From NCBI RefSeq assembly GCF_020073745.1, contig NZ_JAIRAU010000027.1, forward strand, positions 514,001 to 578,000: a stretch of DNA of 64,000 nucleotides, in the 5' to 3' direction. A program made the translations under genes and the position numbers. The notes under the pieces are model-generated. The model did no database searches. It saw only the letters and a list, made by a program, of their open reading frames with translations, and was not told where the DNA came from. How positions within the stretch are numbered: the first letter of the stretch is position 1; every line of letters begins with the position of its first letter. Shown here piece after piece: positions 37,094-44,628 of the stretch. The stretch comes from Nannocystis pusilla (GTDB taxonomy: Bacteria; Myxococcota_A; Polyangia; Nannocystales; Nannocystaceae).

Positions 37094-37864
37094 TCACAGC
37101 CACGTCACGCCGAGGAGCGCGTCGACCCGTTGCCCGAAGTCGCGGGCTGCGGCGTGGTAGTCGGTCGCCGCGAGGTGCGGAGCGTAACATCGCAATTGAT
37201 AGATCCCGCGCCCGTCCGGCTCCGCGTGGATCAGGCCGCCCTCGAACTCGAGCAGCTCGGTGGCGCCGATCTGCGACGCGACGAGAGCGCCGGCCGATCG
37301 CGTGCACGCTCGATCGAGCGTCGGCTTCGAGGCGCGCCGCTCGATCTGCAGGCTCCTGCTGAGGCGCAGGTAGCTGATGATGAACTCGATCGCCCAGGTC
37401 GAGACGCGCGGGGCGACCTGGCGACGGCGCTTGAATCGTCGCTCGTCGCGCTCGTAGTCGGGGACGAACTCGCTGGTGGGCGGGTCCTCCTTGCCGAGAT
37501 CGCGGAACAGCGGGCCCCAGTGACGATCGCCCTCGCCCGCGGTCAGCAACGAGAACGCGGCGCAGTTCGGCACCTGCTTCAGGCCCCAGCAGTCGCGCAG
37601 GACGTGCTTCCAGCCGTCGATGCGGTGGAGGTCGTCGAGCAGGACGATCCACTCGCGCACCGCCAGCGGGAGCGACTTGCCGACGCCCGCCTCGGCCTCG
37701 CCGACGCGGTCGACGGTCCGCCCGACCGCTCCGGTGTCGAGCCCGTGCCATCGCAGCAGGAACTCGCGGATGAGCTGGAAGCGGCCCGACGTGTCGTCCG
37801 GGAGGCGGTGGAGCGTCGGCGGATAGGGCGTCACGAGCTTGGGATCCACGTCAGTCGTCTTCAT
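37094..37864 (-). CDS. SMI1/KNR4 (SUKH)-like protein
   Basis: This 256-residue cytosolic protein begins MKTTDVDPKLVTPYPPTLHRL. The segments GKSLPLAVREWIVLLDDLHRID, VPNCAAFSLLTAGEGDRHWGPLFRDLG and DPPTSEFVPDYE fit the SUKH superfamily, whose bacterial members are often immunity proteins against contact-dependent or T6SS toxins. The later part is helical with no catalytic motif. Its ATG overlaps the stop of the S41-like gene (ATGA), so it is coupled to a secreted lipoprotein, which is odd for an immunity gene. No toxin gene is adjacent. Assignment is by motif pattern only. Confidence 0.68.
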   Translation of the reverse strand: MKTTDVDPKLVTPYPPTLHRLPDDTSGRFQLIREFLLRWHGLDTGAVGRTVDRVGEAEAGVGKSLPLAVREWIVLLDDLHRIDGWKHVLRDCWGLKQVPNCAAFSLLTAGEGDRHWGPLFRDLGKEDPPTSEFVPDYERDERRFKRRRQVAPRVSTWAIEFIISYLRLSRSLQIERRASKPTLDRACTRSAGALVASQIGATELLEFEGGLIHAEPDGRGIYQLRCYAPHLAATDYHAAARDFGQRVDALLGVTWL

Positions 37865-40128
37865 TCGGTGCCAGGGACGTCGGAGGGCTGCAGCTCGGCG
37901 AGGGCGCGCTCCAGGACCTCGTCGCGGCCGGCGCGGAGGCCGGCGAGCGTCGGCGTGACGGCGACGTCGGGGGCGAGCGGCGTGAACGGATCGCGGCCGA
38001 CGGCGAGGGGTTCGCCGTGGGTGTAGTCGACGACCAGGCCGCCGGGGAGCTTGAAGGCGCGCACCTCGGCGGTGGCGCCGGCCGTGGGGCTGCCGACGAG
38101 GCGCGCGCCGTGGTCGGTCCGCAGGGCGTGGAGCAGCGGCTCGGTGTGATGCACGGCGCCGGCGTCGGTGAGGACGACGAGCCGCGAGGGCAGCGCCATG
38201 GGCTCGCGGGGAGCGGTCGGAGCCGCGTCGGGGTCGCGCCAGGCGTGCTGTCCTTCGGGCCAGATCGTGTGTCGCTCGGGCAGCGGCGCGGGTGGGACCA
38301 GCAGCTCGACGATCTTGCGGGTGACGCCGCCGCGGGTGTCGAGGATGGCGGCGTCGGCGGCGGCGATCCGCTCGGCGGCGGCGCGCAGGTCCGCGGGGTC
38401 GAGGCCCGACAGATCGACGTGGAGGAGGCCGGGGGCGAGGTCGCGGATCTTCGGGCCCGGTCGCACCGCGGGCGCGAGCCGGACCGGGACGGTGGCGACG
38501 GCGACGGTGTGCTCGCCGTCGTCGCGGCGGACCGTCAGCGCGCGCGGCTCGTCGGTCTGCCCGCGAGACAGCCGCGACAGCGCCCACAACATGCGCCGCG
38601 CGTCGGTCCGGCCGGGGGCGTACTCGAGGACGTCGCGCAGCGCGAGCTCGACGGGCACGCCGTCGAGGGCGAGGACGACGTCGCCGACCCGCAGGTCGGG
38701 GGCGCGCGCGGGATCGACGGCGGTGACGACGACCTGGTCTTCGAGCCAGGTCCAGCGCAGGGCCAGGCGGTGGACGAGCTCGACGTCGTTGTCGACGTGG
38801 GCCTGGGCCGGGGTGTCGCCGATCGCGGCGAACAGCCGCCACGCGACCTCGCGCAGCTCGAAGCGATCGCGGGCGACGGCGGCGCGGGCGAAGCTGTCCC
38901 GCAGGACATGTTCCCAGGCGTCGCGGTCGCGGGCGACGTGGGGCGAGAACTGGCTCAGGCGCGCGCCGAGCACGGCGATCGCGGCCAGGCGGGTGAGGCG
39001 GTCGCCGGCGGCGGGGGTGAAGCCGGGCGGCTTGGTCAGGGGCGGGTCGCTGCGGCCGGGTAGCGGCAGGCTCGAAGCGGCGGCCCACACGGCGTACGGC
39101 ATGCTGGCGACGAGGCCGCGGGCGAGCGGGACGGCGTGCGGGACGCCGGGCTCGGGCACCGAGATGTCCTCGGGGACATGTCCCACGAGGCTGTCACGGT
39201 CGACGCGCTGGCTCTTGTCGCCGTGGCGCCACACGAGGGCGCGGGTGGCGTCGGTCGGGCGGGCGAACGGCGCGAGCGTGGGTCGGCCGACGGCGACGCG
39301 CACCAGCGGGGCGCGCGGCTGGAACACCCGCTCGAGCGCGTCGGCGAGGGCGGCCGGGCTGTCGGCGGCCAGGACGGTCTGCACGCCGGCGAGGGCGAGG
39401 TGGTTCCAGTCGCCGTGCTCGACCTGGTCGGCGGGATAAAACCAGCGGACATGTCCCAAAAGCCTGGTGTAGGCGAGCAGGTTGTCGAGCTCGCGCTCGC
39501 CGAGGGGCGCCGGCGGGTCGCAGCCGGGGCAGGCCGGGCCGACGCGATCGAGGGTGACGCCGTCGAGCTCGACGCGCGCGGCCTCGCCGAGGTGGACGGC
39601 CAGCTCGATGGTGTCGGCGTCGCGCGGGACGTCGAACTCGACGCCGCGCAGGGCCCAGGCGCCGTCCTTGAAGCGGATCGCGGCGCCGTCGACGACGCGC
39701 CGGCGCTCGCCGGCGCGGGCGTGCACGGCGAGGCCGGGCCGCGAACCACCGGTCGTCTCGGCGCGCACGTAGGCGTTGAGGCGCACGCGCTGGCCGCGGA
39801 CGGCCGCCGCCGGCACGACCTGGGTCAGCTGCGCGCTCGCGGCGAACCGGTCGTCTGCCGGCGTGAGGGCGATCGCGGCGCAGCCGTCGAGGCCGGCGAG
39901 GCGCGTGACACCGGTGCCGGAGGCGTCGCGCAGGCTCCAGCCGGCCAGCGGATCGTGGAGCGCCTCGAAGCTGCCGTTGACCACGGGGACGGTGCCGACC
40001 GCCGTCGGGCCGCACGTGGCGTCGATGCTGGCCAAAGGGACAGGTACTTCGGGGCAGGTGTCGTCGCAGGCGAACACGCCGAGCGCGCCGGTGAACAGGA
40101 AGAGACAGGTCGTGCGAGAGGTCGGCAT
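37861..40128 (-). CDS. S41-like peptidase lipoprotein, catalytic Ser apparently missing
   Basis: This 755-residue protein starts MPTSRTTCLFLFTGALGVFACDD with lipobox Cys21. Residues about 40-190 form a carbohydrate-binding-like sandwich (PVVNGSFEALHDPLAGWSL). A helical region follows; a PDZ-like stretch reads VDPARAPDLRVGDVVLALDG. The C-terminal fold is that of the S41 (C-terminal processing) peptidases: GLLHVDLSGLDPADLRAA, ILDTRGGVT, then LVVLTDAGAVHHTEPLLHALRTDHGARLVGSPTAG. In active enzymes the loop after the VLxxxG strand has the nucleophile Ser (for example ASAAE); here it reads AVHHTE, so activity is doubtful. Two dispersed-repeat copies are within its codons. Confidence 0.78.
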   Translation of the reverse strand: MPTSRTTCLFLFTGALGVFACDDTCPEVPVPLASIDATCGPTAVGTVPVVNGSFEALHDPLAGWSLRDASGTGVTRLAGLDGCAAIALTPADDRFAASAQLTQVVPAAAVRGQRVRLNAYVRAETTGGSRPGLAVHARAGERRRVVDGAAIRFKDGAWALRGVEFDVPRDADTIELAVHLGEAARVELDGVTLDRVGPACPGCDPPAPLGERELDNLLAYTRLLGHVRWFYPADQVEHGDWNHLALAGVQTVLAADSPAALADALERVFQPRAPLVRVAVGRPTLAPFARPTDATRALVWRHGDKSQRVDRDSLVGHVPEDISVPEPGVPHAVPLARGLVASMPYAVWAAASSLPLPGRSDPPLTKPPGFTPAAGDRLTRLAAIAVLGARLSQFSPHVARDRDAWEHVLRDSFARAAVARDRFELREVAWRLFAAIGDTPAQAHVDNDVELVHRLALRWTWLEDQVVVTAVDPARAPDLRVGDVVLALDGVPVELALRDVLEYAPGRTDARRMLWALSRLSRGQTDEPRALTVRRDDGEHTVAVATVPVRLAPAVRPGPKIRDLAPGLLHVDLSGLDPADLRAAAERIAAADAAILDTRGGVTRKIVELLVPPAPLPERHTIWPEGQHAWRDPDAAPTAPREPMALPSRLVVLTDAGAVHHTEPLLHALRTDHGARLVGSPTAGATAEVRAFKLPGGLVVDYTHGEPLAVGRDPFTPLAPDVAVTPTLAGLRAGRDEVLERALAELQPSDVPGTE
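38893..38914. repeat. Dispersed repeat inside the S41-like gene, copy A
   Basis: GCTGTCCCGCAGGACATGTTCC pairs TGTCC and GGACA around a four-base CGCA loop. It encodes WEHVLRDSFARA in a helix. Confidence 0.5.
39163..39186. repeat. Dispersed repeat inside the S41-like gene, copy B (perfect stem)
   Basis: GATGTCCTCGGGGACATGTCCC contains the perfect inverted repeat ATGTCC-TCGG-GGACAT with a four-base loop and ends in GGGACATGTCCC, itself a perfect 12-base palindrome. Translated on the reverse strand it gives LVGHVPEDISVPE. It is the cleanest copy in the window. Confidence 0.75.
39445..39462. repeat. Dispersed repeat inside the S41-like gene, copy C
   Basis: GCGGACATGTCCCAAAAG carries the perfect GGACATGTCC core with an A-rich right flank. 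It encodes LLGHVRWFYPAD. Confidence 0.6.
40036..40063. repeat. Dispersed repeat near the S41-like lipoprotein N-terminus
   Basis: AGGGACAGGTACTTCGGGGCAGGTGTCG contains two GRCAGGT units in direct order 15 bases apart, like the array units at 13 kb. It encodes DTCPEVPVPLA just after the lipidated Cys. Confidence 0.55.
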
Positions 40129-40385
40129 AAGCTCTATCCTTTTGCTAAGGCGCCGCGAAGGCAGGCGACGAAACCACGATATCAGAGGTGCGGCGGCCGG
40201 GTCGCCTCCGGGCGAGGACGTGGTGGCCCGGAACTGGAGCCAAAACCGCGACGAGCGGCTCCCGGACCGGAACTCGCGCTGCGGCGAGGCGGATCGGCGC
40301 GAGCGGGCCGGGGGCCCTGTCGCTCGTGGCCGCAGGGCGCGCGACTCGGCATCGGGTGGCGCATACGGAGCCCACCGGGGAGGCG

Positions 40386-40804
40386 ATGGTCGACGAGGCG
40401 CTCGAGCTGCGCGTGCTCGACGACGCCTCGTCGCGCCCGGAGCGGCGGGCGTACCTGTTCGCCGTCGTGCTGCGCGGGACGACCACGGAGGTCGGGCGGA
40501 TCGTCCTGCGCGTCGATCATGAGGATCCGGGCCTGGTGGCCCATGCGGGGCACGTGGGCTGCGAGATCGCGCCGGAGCACCGCGGCCGCCGCCTGGTGCT
40601 GCGCGCCTGTCGATTGTTGGCACCGCTGGCGCGACGCACCGATTCGCAGAATTGTGGCCGATGACGAGCCCCGACAATGCGGCCTCGCTGCGCACCATCG
40701 AATTGCTGGGAGCGACCTATGTCGACACCGTCGACGTGCCTGTCCATTCGGACATGCGGCTCCTGGGGCTGACGCGGGTGCGCCGGTATCGCTGGTCGCT
40801 GTAG
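40386..40804 (+). pseudogene. GNAT acetyltransferase gene broken by a one-base frameshift
   Basis: The first frame encodes MVDEALELRVLDDASSRPE through GHVGCEIAPEHRGRRLVLRACRLLAPLARR, the acetyl-CoA-binding core of a GNAT enzyme. It then runs off into TDSQNCGR and stops. The missing C-terminus is in the next frame, FAELWPMTSPDNAASLRTIELLG, then YVDTVDVPVHSDMRL and RVRRYRWSL, ending at the normal family C-terminus. The two halves join around base 40645 near CGCACCGATTCGCAG, where one missing C would restore a single frame. Either the gene is decayed or one base was lost in sequencing. No other catalytic damage is visible. The 3' part includes a dispersed-repeat copy. Confidence 0.8.
40737..40760. 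repeat. Dispersed repeat in the 3' part of the GNAT gene
   Basis: GTGCCTGTCCATTCGGACATGCGGC pairs GCCTGTCC with GGACATGC around a four-base ATTC loop (one G-T mismatch). It encodes VPVHSDMRL. Confidence 0.6.
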
Positions 40805-41288
40805 TCCGCGGCGCACCGGGCTGGTGAGTCGACGCGCGGCGGCTCGCCTGGAGGGCCGGCGGCGTCGACCGTGGGCAACGGCGCGGCCGCTCGCCGACGG
40901 CGAATGCGCGATGCACTGTCACATTCTCGGCGCCGCCTCGGCATAATGCCACCACCGCGCGGCGCGGCCGACTCCGGCGCGGGGGACGACCGCGGGCGGG
41001 CGAGCGGCATTGATAGGAGTCGGCGAGGCGGTCGCAGCGGCGGCCAGGAGGCGTATTCGAGCGGCTCTTCGCGCGCCCCGCCGAGGCCGCGGGAGCGGCT
41101 TATTTCGCCGAATTTGGCGGCGGAGACGGCCCTTCCGGCGGGTTCTCGCCACAATTGATCACACCCGTGTTTGCGCTCCACCACACCGTAGCTTTGCCTA
41201 CCCGGTGCTACCAACCAATAGTTCGACCGGAGCGGCTCCGACGGGATTGACCTGCCGGCTGCTTCAGACAGAGAAAGGAAACCCTCCC
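40805..41288. other. Intergenic region upstream of the repeat protein gene
   Basis: About 480 bases without a recognised gene. Composition is less biased than in genes; AT-rich patches occur at TTATTTCGCCGAATTTGGCGG and ACAATTGATC. CGGAGCGGCTCCG near 41229 is a perfect short inverted repeat. A likely Shine-Dalgarno, AGAAAGGA, ends the region. The length suggests a complex promoter for the highly repetitive secreted protein. No palindrome-family copy is seen. Confidence 0.45.
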
Positions 41289-42407
41289 ATGTTGCGTACC
41301 ATTCTTGTGTTGTTCCCGGCGCTCGCGTTCGCGCTGCCCGCCACCTCGTCGGCCGACGAGCCCCGCTGGGGCGGCCAGCAAGGCTATGGGCAGAACGTCG
41401 GCAAGGACATCGAGCAGGAGATGAACTTCTGCGTGGACCTGCTGCAGGGCGTGACCCAGAACCGCTCGTGCGAGGTCCTGAGCGCCGACGAGTGCCTGGC
41501 GGCTTGCGACATCGCCGCGACCGGTGACGACGCCGCTCGCTCGTGCCGCAGCTCGTGCACCGCCGGGGGCGCCATGTTCTGTAGCACCGCCCGCTGGGGC
41601 GGCGGCTACGATCAGGGCTTCGGCAAGCCGGGCGTCGGCAAACCCGGCTTCGGCAAGCCGGTCGGCCCCGGCCAGGGCCTGACGCCGCTCGATCAGGATC
41701 TCGAGCAGGAGCTCCTGCAGGATCTCGAGCAGGGCTTCGGCAAGCCCACCGTCGGCAAGGACCAGAACGTCGTGCAGGAGCTCGAGCAGCTCGAGCAGGG
41801 CTTCGGCAAGCCCACCGTCGGCAAGGACCAGAACGTCGTGCAGGAGCTCGAGCAGCTCGAGCACATGGTGCAGGACGATACGCTCCTCGAGCAGGAGATG
41901 GTCCAGGAGCTCGTGCAGGAGCTCGAGCAGGGCATGACGCAGGACCTCGATCAGGACCTGATCCAGGACCTCGAGCAGGAGCTGATCCAGGATCTCGAGC
42001 AGGGGATCGGCAAGGACATCGGCAAGAACATCGGCAAGGACCAGAACATCGGCAAGCCGGGGTTCGGCAAGCGCTGGGGTAAGTACGACCAGGGCTTCGG
42101 CAAGTACGACCAGAGCCTCGAGCAGGAGATCCTGCAGGAGCTCGAGCAGCACTTCGGCAAGCACGAGCAGGGCATCGGCAAGCACGAGCAGGGCGTCGGC
42201 AAGTACGAGCAGGGCATCGGCAAGTACGAGCAGGGCATCGGCAAGTACGAGCAGGGCATCGGCAAGCCGGGCTTCGGCAAGCGCTGGGGCAAGGGCTTCG
42301 ATCAGGGCATCGGCAAGGGCGAGCTGATCTACCTCGATGTCACCGAGTGCGAGATGCTGGTCCAGGATCTCGAGCAGGGCGTGGGCAAGCACACCTTCGG
42401 CAAGTGA
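41289..42407 (+). CDS. Secreted low-complexity repeat protein (LEQ and QGIGKYE repeats)
   Basis: This 372-residue protein of no family known to me starts MLRTILVLFPALAFALPATSSADEP, with a signal peptide cleaved after about Ala22. Residues about 48-105 hold seven Cys in a compact knot-like stretch. The rest is built of two repeat types. One is a hydrophobic-acidic helix unit, LEQELLQDLEQ / VVQELEQLEQ, with Leu every three to four residues. The other is a Gly-Lys unit: FGKP, VGKDQN, and QGIGKYE repeated five times in a row. Two 22-residue units are identical (66-base direct repeat), and the last Cys is in VTECEML. AGAAAGGA precedes the ATG. Likely a structural or self-assembling surface/matrix protein (inference). 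Confidence 0.85.
   Translation: MLRTILVLFPALAFALPATSSADEPRWGGQQGYGQNVGKDIEQEMNFCVDLLQGVTQNRSCEVLSADECLAACDIAATGDDAARSCRSSCTAGGAMFCSTARWGGGYDQGFGKPGVGKPGFGKPVGPGQGLTPLDQDLEQELLQDLEQGFGKPTVGKDQNVVQELEQLEQGFGKPTVGKDQNVVQELEQLEHMVQDDTLLEQEMVQELVQELEQGMTQDLDQDLIQDLEQELIQDLEQGIGKDIGKNIGKDQNIGKPGFGKRWGKYDQGFGKYDQSLEQEILQELEQHFGKHEQGIGKHEQGVGKYEQGIGKYEQGIGKYEQGIGKPGFGKRWGKGFDQGIGKGELIYLDVTECEMLVQDLEQGVGKHTFGK
41724..41855 (+). repeat. 66-base tandem direct repeat within the repeat protein gene
   Basis: Two adjacent copies of 66 bases, apparently identical, begin CTCGAGCAGGGCTTCGGCAA and encode LEQGFGKPTVGKDQNVVQELEQ. Identity at the DNA level, including wobble positions, points to a recent duplication or ongoing gene conversion. 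Confidence 0.85.
42162..42266 (+). repeat. 21-base tandem repeat (QGIGKYE units)
   Basis: Five units of 21 bases, YACGAGCAGGGCATCGGCAA plus G, follow head to tail. The last three are identical; the first two differ by CAC for TAC and one by GTC for ATC. They encode (H/Y)EQG(I/V)GK and could vary in number between strains by slippage. Confidence 0.85.
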
Positions 42408-42995
42408 CCCACGGCGCGCGCGCGGTCCTCGAGGCTCGATGACCGCGCCGCACGGCCCGCTCCGGGCCGCATGAGGCGGAGCGCCCCGAGCCTCTCGGGC
42501 GCTCCGCTTCGAGCGGCGAGGCCCGCCTCGCCGCTGAACTCTCCTAACTGTCACAATCCGAGTCGCGCCCGAATCAGCGGCGCAGCGCGAGACCGGCAGA
42601 TCGAGCGCTCCCCCCACTCGGCGGCGAATACGTCGGCGGCCCTGGCCCCGCGCATCGTCGATACCTCGACCGGCGACCCGTCACGCTGACCTCGACCCGA
42701 TGGATTGCCCGCCGGTCACTCCGTGCGACCCATGCACCGCGCTCGCCGTCGTCTCTGCGAGCGGATGCCGTGAAGCGGTCGCAGCTGCCGTCGGTCAGGA
42801 CCGCGCTCACGCAGAGGACCGCTCCGGCGGGCCTCCATGTCGCCGCGAGACGAGAGGAGAATCATGCGAGGCTGTCGATCGACGCTGCGTGACGATCGCT
42901 CCGCCTCGAAGTCGCTCCCGAGGACCCCGCCGCGATCCTGCGGCCGGCGACGACGGAGAATGTGCGAATGGTGCGCTCATTGTTCGAGGTGTATC
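42408..42995. other. Intergenic region between repeat protein and transglutaminase genes
   Basis: About 590 bases. Just after the repeat protein gene come two hairpins (listed). The middle contains only GC-rich DNA without a convincing frame. Near 42855 a strong GAGAGGAG site precedes an ATG at 42864 that is in frame with the transglutaminase, but the 44 residues it would add are Arg-rich and would bury the signal peptide. A role as a leader or an upstream start cannot be excluded. Confidence 0.45.
42453..42507 (+). terminator. Two hairpins after the repeat protein gene, possible terminator
   Basis: CGGCCCG-CTC-CGGGCCG is a perfect seven-base stem. Eight bases later CGGAGCGCCCCGAG-CCT-CTCGGGCGCTCCG forms a 13-base stem with one bulged C. 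The second is a strong GC stem typical of terminators in high-GC genomes, but no T-run follows, so it may act with Rho or only stabilise the mRNA end. Confidence 0.55.
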
Positions 42996-44228
42996 ATGTC
43001 TGTGTTCATTACTACATCATCATTGTCCGCGAGCCGACTCGCGACTTCGTTCACGCTCCGCGCCGCGCTGCTGCTCGGCGTGCTCTGTCCGGGGCTGTCG
43101 GCCTGTGACGAGCCGGTCGACGAGGCCGAGGACGAGGAGGCCCTGACCGAGTCGCAGGAGGAGGCGCTGCTGTACCGCGAGGGCTGGTCGAAGGCCGACG
43201 ACCCGCGCCTGCTCGGCAAGGACTTCAACTTCGAGTTCCACGAGCTGCCGACCAACGGCTGGGCGGAGCGCACGCCGTGGCCGGGCTATTACTGGCCGAC
43301 CTACAACGACAGCATCAACTACCGCTGGGCGGGCTCGAAGGTCCGCTCGCCGGCCGAGAAGTACGGCGCCGCGTTCGGCCGCGCCGGGATCGCGGCGGCC
43401 GTGTCCAACCAGTTCGGCGTCGGCAGCGTCGGGGGCTCGCGCGCGTGCAAGTACGACTCGCAGTGCGGAGGGGGCCGCGCGTGCGCCCGCCGCCACGGCC
43501 AGGCGCGCGGCCGCTGCGTCGAGACCTGGATCGGTATCTGTCACGCGTGGGCGCCGGCGGCCATCATGGAGCGCGAGCCGAAGCAGGGCATCACCTTCAA
43601 CGGGGTGCGCTTCGAGATCTCCGACCTCAAGGCGCTCGTCAGCCTCACGTACACCGAGGGCCTGTCGGTCCGCTTCATGTCGCTGCGCTGCAACTCGAAG
43701 GGCTGGCCGGGCAGCGCGCCGTGCAAGGACACCAACCCCGGCAGCTTCCACGTCGCGCTGACCAACCTGCTCGGCCTCCGCGGCAAGTCGTTCGTGTTCG
43801 ACCGCACCTACGACCGCGAGGTGTGGAACCACCCGGTGATCGGCTACAAGGTCACGCGCGACCAGGAGGTCTCGGCCGCGACCGCGAACGACATGCTCAA
43901 GGTGGGCGGCTCGAAGTACCGCTTCAACAAGAACGCGGCGGAGCTGCGGCGCATGCGGACCGAGGTGTACTGGATCAACGAGGCGGGCCCGGGCTATAAC
44001 CAGCAGCTGGTCGACAACGTCAAGACCTTCACGTTCACCGAGGTCTACGACTACATCCTCGAGCTCGACGGCTCGGGCCGGGTCATCGGCGGCGAGTGGG
44101 TCGGCGGGTCGCGGCGGCGCCACCCCGACTTCGTGTGGCTGCCGATGTCGAAGAAGAACAGCACCACCGCCGGGGTCCGCTACGACGAGGTCGAGCAGCT
44201 GATGCAGAAGGCCGGCGGCGGCATCTGA
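42996..44228 (+). CDS. Elicitor-type transglutaminase lipoprotein
   Basis: This 410-residue protein starts MSVFITTSSLSASRLATSF, and lipobox LSAC puts the lipidated Cys at 37. The mature part matches the transglutaminase-elicitor family first known from Phytophthora: NGWAERTPWPGYYWPTYND, then SPAEKYGAAFG, GICHAWAPAAIMEREP (catalytic Cys), NGVRFEISDLKALVSL, PGSFHVALTNLLG (His) and the DRTYDREVWNHPV region. The enzyme would cross-link proteins between Gln and Lys side chains at the cell surface. A GAGGTG site precedes the ATG. It lies beside the secreted repeat protein, which is extremely rich in Gln and Lys, so that protein could be its substrate (inference). Confidence 0.9.
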   Translation: MSVFITTSSLSASRLATSFTLRAALLLGVLCPGLSACDEPVDEAEDEEALTESQEEALLYREGWSKADDPRLLGKDFNFEFHELPTNGWAERTPWPGYYWPTYNDSINYRWAGSKVRSPAEKYGAAFGRAGIAAAVSNQFGVGSVGGSRACKYDSQCGGGRACARRHGQARGRCVETWIGICHAWAPAAIMEREPKQGITFNGVRFEISDLKALVSLTYTEGLSVRFMSLRCNSKGWPGSAPCKDTNPGSFHVALTNLLGLRGKSFVFDRTYDREVWNHPVIGYKVTRDQEVSAATANDMLKVGGSKYRFNKNAAELRRMRTEVYWINEAGPGYNQQLVDNVKTFTFTEVYDYILELDGSGRVIGGEWVGGSRRRHPDFVWLPMSKKNSTTAGVRYDEVEQLMQKAGGGI

Positions 44229-44628
44229 TCGAGGTCGCGCGGGGCGCTGCGATCAATCGGGGAGCGGCCGCCCGCTCGCTCGATTCACGCAGGTCCGGCT
44301 CGCCTCGTCGAACGACCCCGGATGACCGAGGTCCTTCGATTGGACAGGCAGCGACGGATCGTTCGAGCACGCTCGGATCGATCCGTCGCTGTTCGCGTGC
44401 GTCGAACCGGTACGGGCGGGCGACGCCCGCGCGCGTGCGGACCGCGTGGCGTGCATCAGCGCCGCGGCGTGTGCGGAGCGCGGGCGGCGGCCGGGAAGAC
44501 CCCTCAGGGCGAGGCGGAGGCGCACCGGGCCCTGTCGTGAGGGCGCGCGCGATCGTGCCCCCCGAGCGGCGGGGGGGTCGCGGCGATTCGCACGGCGCCG
44601 CCCTCGCGCGATCGGGTACGATGCCGCC
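44229..44628. other. Intergenic region with a large hairpin
   Basis: About 400 bases between the transglutaminase and the next lipoprotein. It contains the 43-base hairpin listed next and otherwise GC-rich DNA without a credible gene. Confidence 0.45.
44349..44391. repeat. 43-base near-perfect inverted repeat
   Basis: The arms CAGCGACGGATCG and CGATCCGTCGCTG are perfect complements of 13 bases. Inside, CGAGC-AC-GCTCG forms a further five-base stem, so the whole can fold into one long hairpin with a two-base loop and a small internal bulge. It begins two bases after a GGACAGG motif. It lies 120 bases after the transglutaminase stop. It could be a terminator or the binding site of a dimeric regulator. 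Confidence 0.75.

Noticed and set aside
42162..42266. 21-base regularly spaced repeats as a possible CRISPR array
   Set aside because: There are no unique spacers. Units are contiguous and in frame, encoding QGIGKYE.
41208..42617. A long antisense frame opposite the repeat protein gene (Leu/Asp/Val/Ala repeats)
   Set aside because: It exists because the sense strand is repetitive and stop-free. The sense frame has a ribosome site and a signal peptide.
42864..42995. An upstream ATG with strong Shine-Dalgarno as the transglutaminase start
   Set aside because: It would place an Arg-rich 44-residue segment before the signal sequence, which would block lipoprotein export. The GAGGTG-preceded ATG at 42996 is preferred.
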